Shown here one piece after another: positions 1-9,640 of a stretch of 38,263 bases of DNA. Source of the stretch: Nemertoderma westbladi (Eukaryota; Xenacoelomorpha; Nemertodermatida; Nemertodermatidae). The stretch is from NCBI GenBank assembly GCA_032718475.1, contig JAUCBJ010005127.1, positions 1-38,263 of the forward strand, read 5' to 3'. Under the pieces are notes generated by a model that was not told where the DNA came from, did no database searches, and was given only the letters and a program-made list of their open reading frames with translations. Numbering within the stretch: position 1 is the first letter of the stretch; every line of letters begins with the position of its first letter. Made by a program: the position numbers and the translations under genes.

Positions 1-349
1 GGTCGCAATTGTCCTAATTTCTTACTATTGTATTAAGAGTTAGATGCATATTCCAAAATAGATAAAGGCAGATCATTCAGACAATTTAATATAGTAAAAT
101 TGTAAATATTCGGAAGATAATGTTAAGGGGGCGGTGTATTATGCTTACATCCATCCATAAGGAATCCGAAATATACCAAAAAAAAAATACTAAACAAAAC
201 TGTTTTTTTCTTTTAACCATCAAATTGTCCGTTAACACTTATATTAATTAATTATAGTTTGAATATGGATGCCAGATTAAAATTATTAATTATTCTATAT
301 ACGAATTATTCCAATAACTAAATATTTCATTATAACATCGCACTGCAAG
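1..349. other. AT-rich sequence, no feature seen
   Basis: AT-rich unique-looking DNA with short A and T runs. I see no open frame, RNA gene or terminal repeat in it. It ends where the first SINE-like element begins. Confidence 0.5.
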
Positions 350-358
350 AAATTAGAA

Positions 359-682
359 ATGAATTGGAGTTGAGCTGTTAATGCAACTGTAATTAAAGGT
401 GTAATATTATGGTTTTGTTCGGAAATGGAAAAAATTAGAAAGCGCGTCACCGGGGGTTGAACCAGTGCTCTACGTACATTTCGGCAATATGCAACTTAAG
501 ACTGCCTGTTCAATAGAAGTGGATTAGGTGGGAGATTGAATGTCAGGGGCAAGTGGCCGGACTGGTTAGCGCTTCTGGTGTGGCCTGATAGGCTGAAACG
601 TACGTATAGCGCTGGTTCTACCCCCGGTGACGCGCTTTCTCATTTTTTCCATTGCTGAACCAATCCATAATATTACATCTAT
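359..682 (+). mobile_element. SINE-like palindromic element, copy 1
   Basis: A 324-bp element that shares its ends and most of its right half with 14844-15142. It is flanked by a 9-bp direct repeat, aaattagaa, at 350-358 and 683-691, read as a target-site duplication. The left arm holds gcgtcaccgggggttgaacc and the right arm the complementary ggttctacccccggtgacgc, so the ends can fold back. The right arm also has an A-box-like tggccggactgg and a B-box-like ggttctacccc, as in tRNA-derived RNA polymerase III promoters. The middle of the left arm (about 500-535) differs from copy 2 and has lost the palindrome. No coding capacity is seen. It could be a foldback DNA element, but the unequal duplication lengths of the two copies fit LINE-style insertion better. 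Confidence 0.65.
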
Positions 683-691
683 AAATTAGAA

Positions 692-1312
692 CTACGATAT
701 GTTAAAATTATATTTATTTATTATTATCTTTATATTATATATTCATTAATTGGAGGGGAGAGGAGGGGCGGGATGGGGGAGGGGAGGGGAGCTGGTGGCG
801 CTTGAAAAAAGTTGGTAAACCCCCGGGTGCGGAGAAACCACGGTACTGGACGCCTCTGGTAAAACTTATAAATGATTGGCATCAAATATCTGCTTCCCTC
901 TACCCGACGTTTGTAATAAAAACTTATTAACTTTCAGTTTACGGATTGGTCGAAAAATATATTATTAAAAAAAAATCAATAATCAAGAACTTAATTACCA
1001 ATTTATCCATCTAAATCAAACAATCTGGGAGTATAATGGCGACCTAATTGAATAGGAACTTTGAATTCTGTGAGATAATTAATTTATTATTGTCAATTTA
1101 CCATTCATTCGAAATATTAAATGACTTACGCACAAATAACTTACTTCGTAACGCCATAATGATTTTCCCGAAAATAGCTTTAGAAAATGTGATTATACTG
1201 CCATGGTTAATTCTCACATAATATAAAGCAATAAACATGCTTTATGATAACTTTTCTAAGCCTCGGGATAGGATAGGAGGTGGAAAAACCCAACTGTAGG
1301 CCGTAGGCCTAC
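692..1312. other. Non-coding, with G-rich tract
   Basis: No gene seen. At about 752-800 the plus strand is nearly pure purine with repeated runs of four or more G (gaggggagaggaggggcggg and similar), which could form a G-quadruplex. The rest is AT-rich with no recognisable feature. Confidence 0.5.
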
Positions 1313-1390
1313 GGTACGCTACAGTACGGTACGCTACAGTACGGTACGCTTACAGTACGGTACGCTACAGTACGGTACGCTTACAGTATG
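1313..1390 (+). repeat. Minisatellite, 15/16-bp unit
   Basis: About five tandem copies of gtacgctacagtacg. Alternate copies carry one extra T (gtacgcttacagtacg). The last copy is degenerate (gtatgg). It is bordered by short words related to taggcctac. Confidence 0.8.
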
Positions 1391-2036
1391 GCCTACTCGT
1401 AGTAGGGCCTACTGTAGCTCTAACAATTGAGACTTACCAAACGGTGAATCTTTCGAATCCTCAACTTACTTTGTTAATCAATCAATATTATAATTTTTAG
1501 GCTTAATTTACGGCTGAGATAATTTCATTATAAAATTGTGTAATTTTGGATCATTACCGTTGGCCCGAGGGCCAATGCAAATACATGTAATACATGCCAA
1601 TACAATGAAAGTTTTAATTAGGGTTTCGGACGGCCACTCTTGAAAATCTGGGGTGAAAATTATCTGGGGGGGGGGGGGGGATTTGGCGCTAGCGAAAATG
1701 CCCGGGGGCATTCCGCGGGGGTGGGGGGGGGGGGGGGGGGATTTTCGCCAGTGACACCGGTACACCGCAACGCAATTCATAGGTAGGTCTACCGATGCTA
1801 CCAGCGTCGCCATCATTCCGCATTTCTGTAAATAATTATTTTTTAAATTATGCATTATACGATGTATTTTTATTTGGTCTACCACAAACTGTTTTTTATT
1901 TCTGTTTTATTTTGAAATGTTTACGTATCAAGGTCTATTTATTTTTAGACATTTTAAACTTTAATTATTGAAAACGGATGGGGTGGGGCGGGTTGACCTC
2001 AGGTGACTATGAAATGAATAACAACAGTTATTACAA
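1391..2036. other. Non-coding with two long G runs inside an inverted repeat
   Basis: G runs of 15 (1666-1680) and 18 (1723-1740) flank a short segment containing gcgaaaatgcccgggggcat. The word attttcgcc after the second run is the complement of the ggcg...cgaaaat word after the first, so this looks like the decayed end of a foldback element. An open frame on the minus strand here only reads the homopolymers as proline and is not a gene. Confidence 0.45.
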
Positions 2037-2063
2037 GCTTTCTCCCAACAGGGCTTCTTCAGG
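2037..2063 (-). other. Hammerhead-like core motif (Penelope-type tail?)
   Basis: On the minus strand this reads cctgaagaagccctgttggg followed by agaaagc. The order is CUGAAGA, a short CCC/GGG stem with a UGUU loop, then GAAA, which is the arrangement of hammerhead ribozyme core nucleotides. A second hairpin (aataac-tgtt-gttatt) follows. Stems I and III are not clean, so activity is doubtful. Similar motifs are known near the ends of Penelope-like elements. No GIY-YIG or RT coding remains are seen beside this copy. Confidence 0.35.
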
Positions 2064-2410
2064 TAATTAAATTTGCATATTTACAGACACTGCACTAGAC
2101 TACAGACTAAATGCTAACAATACAGTCGACTAACTACTAAGTAATTAAGTACTAATAAAGTACTAATTCCTTCTTAAACTTTAATTATGTTTAGCCTATT
2201 TACAGTACAATTCCTAAATCTTATGTTTGTTTACTTGAGCTTATATCCTGGAGGTGTTTTCCCCTTTTAAAATTAATTTTAATAGAGTGTAATAATAATA
2301 ATAATTATTATTATAGTTCTTAAACTAAACTAACGATAATCATCTCCATTCTTGTACTTTACTCGAACTTTCGTATTTACCTCACCTGCCACTCTCGGTC
2401 GGTAAATAAG

Positions 2411-2535
2411 TGATCCTGGGTCGAGCAGTAATTATGCAAATGTTATTTAGCGGACAATAAATACAGTCGGTGACATATTTGTTGAAAGAATAAATAACTA
2501 AAAATTTGGTTAACTTACTGGTCGACCCAGGATCA
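2411..2535. repeat. Inverted repeat, about 125 bp overall
   Basis: The word tgatcctgggtcga at 2411-2424 is matched by its exact complement at 2522-2535, and the match extends inward with few mismatches (cagtaa/ttactg). Weaker similarity continues outward on both sides (ctcggt words). The centre is AT-rich. This looks like a small foldback or MITE remnant. No target duplication was found. Confidence 0.6.
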
Positions 2536-2719
2536 TTTTTAGTTACAAAGAGGTAAATTTGAGCACCGAGAAAGTAAATAAGTATTATATTACACATTAA
2601 TAAAACATTATTTAATTAAGGAATAAATTGTCAATGCTATGCAGAGGAAATAGAAGAATAGCTGTTTCATCGGTATGTTAAAAGAGACTATTTTTAGTTT
2701 TGAAAAGTTGATGTGAAAA

Positions 2720-5163
2720 GTGGGGTGTGAATACGTGTGATTGTGTAGGCCTTGATGTTATATATATTGTGTGGGGTGTGAATACGTGTGATTATGTAGG
2801 CCTTGATGTTATATATATTGTGTGGGGTGTGAATACGTGTGATTGTGTAGGCCTTGATGTTATATATATTGTGTGGGGTGTGAATACGTGTGATTATGTA
2901 GGTCTTGATGTTATATATATTGTGTGAGGTGTGAATACGTGTGATTGTGTAGGCCTTGATGTTATATATATTGTGTGGGGTGTGAATACGTGTGATTATG
3001 TAGGCCTTGATGTTATATATATTGTGTGGGGTGTGAATTACGTGTGATTGTGTAGGCCTTGATGTTATATATATTGTGTGGGGTGTGAATACGTGTGATT
3101 ATGTAGGCCTTGATGTTATATATATTGTGTGGGGTGTGAATACGTGTGATTGTGTAGGCCCTTGATGTTATATATATTGTGTGGGGTGTGAATACGTGTG
3201 ATTGTGTAGGCCTTGATGTTATATATATTGTGTGGGGTGTGAATACGTGTGATTGTGTAGGCCTTGATGTTATATATATTGTGTGGGGTGTGAATACGTG
3301 TGATTATGTAGGCCTTGATGTTATATATATTGTGTGGGGTGTGAATACGTGTGATTATGTAGGCCTTGATGTTATATATATTGTGTGAGGTGTGAATACG
3401 TGTGATTGTGTAGGCCTTGATGTTATATATATTGTGTGAGGTGTGGAATACGTGTGATTGTGCAGGCCTTGATGTTATATATATTGTGTGGGGTGTGAAT
3501 ACGTGTGATTATGTAGGCCCTTGATGTTATATATATTGTGTGAGGTGTGAATACGTGTGATTGTGTAGGCCTTGATGTTATATTATACGTGTGATTATGT
3601 AGGTCTTGATGTTATATATATATTGTGTGAGGTGTGAATACGTGTGATTGTGTAGGCCTTGATGTTATATATATTGTGTGGGGTGTGAATACGTGTGATT
3701 ATGTAGGCCTTGATGTTATATATATTGTGTGGGGTGTGAATACGTGTGATTGTGTAGGCCTTGATGTTATATATATTGTGTGGGGTGTGAATACGTGTCA
3801 TTGTGTAGGCCTTGATGTTATATATATTGTGTGGGGTGTGAATACGTGTGATTATGTAGGCCTTGATGTTAATATATATTGTGTGAGGTGTGAATACGTG
3901 TGATTGTGTAGGCCTTGATGTTATATATATTGTGTGAGGTGTGAATACGTGTGATTATGTAGGTCTTGATGTTATATATATTGTGTGAGGTGTGAATACG
4001 TGTGATTGTGTAGGCCTTGATGTTATATATATTGTGTGGGGTGTGAATACGTGTGATTGTGTAGGCCTTGATGTTATATATATTGTGTGGGGTGTGAATA
4101 CGTGTGATTATGTAGGTCTTGATGTTATATATATTGTGTGAGGTGTGAATACGTGTGATTGTGTAGGCCTTGATGTTATATATATTGTGTGGGGTGTGAA
4201 TACGTGTGATTGTGTAGGCCTTGATGTTATATATATTGTGTGGGGTGTGAATACGTGTGATTGTGTAGGTCTTGATGTTATAATATATTGTGTGGGGTGT
4301 GAATACGTGTGATTATGTAGGTCTTGATGTTATATATATTGTGTGGGGTGTGAATACGTGTGATTATGTAGGCCTTGATGTTATATATATTGTGTGGGGT
4401 GTGAATACGTGTGATTGTGTAGGCCTTGATGTTATATATATTGTGTGGGGTGTGAATACGTGTGATTGTGTAGGCCTTGATGTTATATATATTGTGTGGG
4501 GTGTGAATACGTGTGATTATGTAGGTCTTGATGTTTATATATATTGTGTGAGGTGTGAATACGTGTGATTGTGTAGGCCTTGATGTTATATATATTGTGT
4601 GGGGTGTGAATACGTGTGATTGTGTAGGCCTTGATGTTATATATATTGTGTGGGGTGTGAATACGTGTGATTGTGTAGGCCTTGATGTTATATATATTGT
4701 GTGAGGTGTGAATACGTGTGATTGTGTAGGCCTTGATGTTATATATATTGTGTGGGGTGTGAATACGTGTGATTATGTAGGCCTTGATGTTATATATATT
4801 GTGTGGGGTGTGAATACGTGTGATTGTGTAGGCCTTGATGTTATATATATTGTGTGGGGTGTGAATACGTGTGATTGTGTAGGCCTTGATGTTATATATA
4901 TTGTGTGGGGTGTGAATACGTGTGATTGTGTAGGCCTTGATGTTATATATATTGTGTGGGGTGTGAATACGTGTGATTGTGTAGGCCTTGATGTTATATA
5001 TATTGTGTGGGGTGTGAATACGTGTGATTGTGTAGGCCTTGATGTTATATATATTGTGTGGGGTGTGAATACGTGTGATTATGTAGGCCTTGATGTTATA
5101 TATATTGTGTGGGGTGTGAATACGTGTGATTGTGTATGTAGGCCTTGATGTTATATATATTGT
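2720..5163 (+). repeat. Satellite array, 51-bp unit, about 48 copies
   Basis: Head-to-tail copies of a 51-bp unit that starts gtgtggggtgtgaatacgtg and ends ccttgatgttatatatatt. Copies differ mainly at three sites: gtgtg-g/a-ggtg, gatt-g/a-tgt and tagg-c/t-ctt. A few have 1-bp indels in homopolymers or the TA stretch, and one copy near 3582-3600 is truncated. Because 51 is divisible by three, long open frames appear in places with a 17-residue repeat (WGVNTCDCVGLDVIYIV). They break at every indel and have no start context or flanking exons, so I treat the array as non-coding. The last copy has tgtatgta in place of tgta, and the array ends at ttgtaggttt. Confidence 0.97.
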
Positions 5164-5938
5164 AGGTTTTTGTAGATCTAGCCCTGAACTTGAATAGTGG
5201 CAATGCTGGCCACAACTCGTCTAAGAATGAATATTAAAATAAATATATATCATATTTACCAATATGAAAATAAAAACTAAGAAAACAAAGTTTGTAGTGG
5301 TTAGCGGCTGTAATTCAGACAAGAGTGATCTTACTGCGAATTCCTCATGCTCGTCATTGGTCATTATATATTTACAGTAGGTTCCCCAAGATGGTGGAAT
5401 ATACAGTGCAATCAAATTCCACACATAGGATAATAAACCAATCAATGTCAAAATTCCATGCTTTTATGAAAAAACATTTCACCTTTTTTTTCCTTTACAT
5501 ATTTCTTTAATTACGGGCAAACAGGGCAAAGTCCTATATCCTGCCCTCACGGGTTTGTATATAATACACCACCAATAACATATTAAATATAAATATATTA
5601 TTACCGTACAGACTGACATTTGCAGCGCACACACCCAGCTTGGGCGCCGGTGAATATCCCACCATCCTAACAGTCGAATCTAATATATCTATCCACAATA
5701 CCCAGTTACTAATGGGGGTAAGATAAGAAAAACATAGCTAGAATAGTTCTACGAAATACAACAAATAATTGTGCATAGTTATACTGTAGGGCCTACGTAC
5801 ATAATGATAGCACAGTTCCAACCAAAAGTGATTGCTCTCAATATAATATATATTAGCCAATACAAATAAAAGGTTTCTAAGATTCAGTTAAAATTTTAAT
5901 TCAATTCAATATATAATGTTCCCAAAATTAATATAAAT
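5164..5938. other. Non-coding, no feature seen
   Basis: AT-rich sequence between two satellites. Short open frames at 5221-5510 overlap on both strands, resemble nothing I know and have no supporting signals. Confidence 0.5.
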
Positions 5939-6204
5939 AAAATCAATGTTAAAATATTATGTTAAAATTGCTAAAATCAATGTTAAAAATATTATGTTAA
6001 AATTGCTAAAATCAATGTTAAAATATTATGTTAAAATTGCTAAAATCAATGTTAAAATATTATGTTAAAATTGCTAAAATCAATGTTAAAATATTATGTT
6101 AAAATTGCTAAAATCAATGTTAAAATATTATGTTAAAATTGCTAAAATCAATGTTAAAATTGCTAAAATCAATGTTAAAATATGCTAAAATCAATGTTAA
6201 AATT
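5939..6204 (+). repeat. Satellite array, 34-bp unit, about 7 copies
   Basis: Tandem copies of a unit starting aaaatcaatgttaaaatatt and ending atgttaaaattgct. The last copies are shortened by loss of the middle. The array abuts a Penelope-like element fragment on its right, and the element's presumed 3' tail shares the words taacattgatttt with the repeat unit (minus strand). It may therefore have grown out of the element's tail. Confidence 0.9.
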
Positions 6205-6210
6205 ACAATG

Positions 6211-6237
6211 CGTTTCAAACTAAAAGTTATCTTCAGG
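6211..6237 (-). other. Hammerhead-like core motif in Penelope-like tail
   Basis: The minus strand reads cctgaagataacttttagtt then tgaaacg. CUGAAGA is followed by a small stem (AACU/AGUU, UUU loop) and GAAAC, matching the order of hammerhead core nucleotides. It lies about 155 bp downstream of the GIY-YIG reading frame on the same strand, where Penelope-like elements carry such motifs in their terminal repeats. Stem III is not evident, so it is probably a decayed or inactive copy. Confidence 0.5.
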
Positions 6238-6392
6238 CAATAAATAAAATAAGCTAACAATATAAATAGACTTCGTGGTGTTAGTACAAGAATCGCAGGT
6301 GGATAAACTTTCCTACAGTAGTATTAAACAACAATTCAACACCTGTTTATTGCCCTGGGGACCCTTTGTTAAATAATGTAATTCATCCAGAA

Positions 6393-7097
6393 TCAACAAT
6401 TGAGGGTGGGTTTATATCTCTTAATTAAGGCATCTTCTTTCACTCGTCTCGCAACAGCTGTAGAACCATTTCTCATTTTATAAAAAGGAATCACGGTGAA
6501 CTGGACCTCAAGACCTGCCGCACATGCCCAAATATGTTTTGATACTTTTAAGTTTGTATATTGTTCATTTTTTATTTGAGATTTATGTAGTGACTCTCTG
6601 TGCCTTAAATCAATTGTCTCTCCGATATATTGCTCACCACATCCATTACAATTAACCACATATATCAAATTCTTAACGGTGCTGTCCATTTTCTTTCGAA
6701 TATAATAACTTTCCGTTTTAAAGCTGACTTTCTTTGTTTCAACAATATTCACACACGTTTGGCACTTCAGAATGTTACATTTTTTAACTCCCGGACTCTC
6801 TTTCGTGAATAGATCTGAATGAAAAATGTATTTTAGTGTTGGTGACCGCTTATAACTACATAAAACATTTGTTTCTCTAAAAACATTTCTTATATGACCA
6901 TTAGTTTTTGACATTTGGATGATGCAGCTTTTTATCATTGTGAATACCTGCGGCTTTGATGGGTTATAGTTTAGAACCATTGGTAAAATATTGCGACAAA
7001 AAAAAGTCGCGACATATTGTAGGGTATATTTATTTTTGTATGTCTCGGATGGCAGCACGATATTATACATAATATATATATGTATATATAATAACAA
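6393..7097 (-). pseudogene. Penelope-like element, C-terminal GIY-YIG endonuclease part
   Basis: A 234-codon open frame on the minus strand. Around residues 105-120 it has a Cys pair (CNILKCQTC), typical of the region before the nuclease. Residues about 142-200 are a GIY-YIG domain: NLIYVVNC, GCGEQYIGETIDLRHR and a following His-rich helix (ESLHKS), ending near KRYKPTLNC. The family is the GIY-YIG endonuclease at the C-terminus of Penelope-like retroelements, which cuts target DNA. The reverse transcriptase that should precede it is absent: the sequence at 7098 and beyond is AT-rich, so the copy is 5'-truncated. The open frame is intact over this part, which suggests a fairly young insertion. 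The N-terminal 25 residues come from low-complexity TA repeats and are probably not original. Confidence 0.85.
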
Positions 7098-9640
7098 TAA
7101 TATATATAGGCGGGTATGTAGGCTACCGGTACTGGTATTTATCTAAAGTTTTGCATTACAGGACATCAGGACAATTCACCTTTTTCAATTTGTGAGAAAT
7201 TATAGGCTTTTAGTGGAAACACTTTATGCTTGTGTGATATGGATCAGCAGGAATATAACTCCCATCACCAGCCAGTATTTATCCTTGCTGAATTCTGCAA
7301 TGGGGGTGTGTGGCCAATTGTCCACCGAAAAGGGTCATCCTTCCCGAAATTCTGTATCATGATCATCCGGCAACGGCGGAATTTACTCTTCCGCATGCCA
7401 GCAAACCCGGAACTCCGGGTAATCCGTTAATGTTTGCAATCGATCCTGTGAGAAACACCGGGACTCCAATGGGTCGCGCATTAGATCAGATTTGGAAGGG
7501 GGATTCTTCGTCAACTGATACAGATACAGGCAAACACTGCCCATTAAAATGTACATTTGGAAATATGTAATCTACCCGTCATATTGTTCTCTGAACCCCC
7601 CCCCCCCCCCCCCCTCGCTTATACCCCGTATTGTACTCATATCGCTTAGATATACCAGAGTGGCATAGGCTCTCGTGGCCTAGATTTAGTTAGGCGTATC
7701 TGTATTTAGGTACCCGATTAGCTGTCGAGACAGCTACTCATCTCGACTGATAGATAGGTTACCCGCTGGGCGTGAATAATGATGGAGTGTAGTCTGATCA
7801 TCATTACTACACTCTGTTAGGATGACTTGCGTGGCAGTTTTCCATTCTCATCACTGAACTTCACCAGTCTCGCAGTCTGTAGTATTTTTTTAAAAATGGC
7901 GAAGCGTGGCTCGGCTCCCTTCGCATAGAAACATTATACTATTAACTATTAAGTACTGTACCGGTAGTCCTCCTACCAACATACTGTTGTTTATTTGTTG
8001 TTAGTTTAATAGTTTTATGTTTAATTCCATTTTTTATATGTTGGAAAATAAATAAAATCTATCAATGATTATTATACTCACATATTTACCTACCATAGTT
8101 GTTCACTGTTACTACTGCGACTTTGATATTATACAGGTAGTGGGGCCTTCGTGCAGTTATATAACTATGGCTAGTTATATATACCTATTCTGATCTTGGC
8201 TTCCGACACCCCCCCCCCCCCCCACCCCCACACATCCCCTGTTGGAAAACGGCCACTGTATAATTATAACAGTTCGTTGATGGCTCGCAATTCTGACTCA
8301 CCCCACAGAGTAATATAGAGGTTATTATTCATACACCCCCCAAGTGTAAGTGCAATTCACAAAACATTTATCTAGTTAATTAATAAGCTCATTAGGCGAG
8401 CACACACATTATCTAGCGTGCAGTATTGCTCAGAGTGGTGATGATGAAACGAAATTTATGTAGGAAAAGGCCAGTTCGAATTCAAGAACGTGCTCAGTGC
8501 CATACATGGCATCAGTGTCGGTCGGACAAGTTGGATTGACTCATTAACTAAGCAGACAGCATAATCATGCATAACCATTGTAGTTGGGGGTGGGGTGGCT
8601 CTTAGTACATCAGTGACCGCTGTATAATGGTTACTTAATTCAGTAATAATTCAGTGAGATCCACCAGTATTTTTAAGTGGCATCGAATTCAATACATAAA
8701 TACGAATATCAGCCACACCACTACTGGGCCCACTGGCCACACAAATTTCAATGGTTGACTAGCACGTTACCGACCCGATTGATAGAACAATGTCATGCAA
8801 TGGCTAATCCGTTATACTATGTATGGTAGTGGCCAGCAAGGCTTATCGATAACAATCCAACATTCCTGCAGGGTGGGCTGGGTTTTAACAATAACATGCT
8901 AATGTCGATATTGTACAATGATTCGTTTGTTAAGTGTGCTTTTCATTATATAAAAGTTAGTTGATTGATGGTTGATTGATAGTTAGGTGCTTGGCCCATC
9001 CTATATTATATAATTTAGACAATTAAACACCAAAAGATAGCTAGATATTTAAGAAGTAAAATAAAGCACAAATTTAAAATAATAATTAATAACTACAATA
9101 TGAGATTTAGTGCCGCGTAGTTGTACAGGAAACAGATACTGGAAATAATTTCGGAGGAGTTGGAGAAAGGGTTGAAGGTAATAGATTGTAATTGTTACAG
9201 TAATTTCGAAATCTCGAAGTAGCTAATTTGGAATTGTCCTTGTAGTAGTAGTAGTAGTGGGTCGGTTTGAATATTCCGTATTTAACGACACAAGCATCAA
9301 TTGTAAAAACTATAGCACGCATAAGCACTTAAATACTGTAAATGGGGCATTATAATATATATATTATACAAAATAATAATGCATATAATATATTATAATT
9401 ATATATTATACTATACTAAATTTACTATAATTTATTTATTTATAGACGATAATAGTGGTTAATAGCAATTAATTCATTATATTTATTTTTAATGACCAAA
9501 CCACCCTATATTACTTCATTTATATATATTGAATGCATCATAAATAAATCTACACACACAGGTCCCTTAGTTCTTTATTATTAAAAAAACTATTCCAGGT
9601 TTGAGAAACTTAGACCAGTATAATGGTTACAAAGAGATTG
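7098..9640. other. Non-coding accessory DNA
   Basis: No gene supported. It contains C runs at 7596-7614 and 8209-8223. Interleaved inverted repeats lie at 7778-7814 (aatgatg/catcatt and gagtgtagt/actacactc). An AT-rich TA-repeat zone lies at about 9350-9440. Two overlapping open frames at 7230-7570 have no recognisable domain and run into a C homopolymer. Confidence 0.45.

Noticed and set aside
1508-1885. Minus-strand frame rich in proline
   Set aside because: Proline and glycine runs come from the G homopolymers; no domain.
2727-5148. Several open frames of 60-146 codons with a 17-residue repeat
   Set aside because: They arise because the 51-bp satellite unit is a multiple of three and has no stop. 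They break at each 1-bp indel and have no gene context.
2720-5163. CRISPR array
   Set aside because: The whole 51-bp unit repeats, with no unique spacers, in an animal genome.
7230-7570. Two overlapping frames that look protein-like
   Set aside because: No recognisable domain, no splice context, and the end runs into a C homopolymer.
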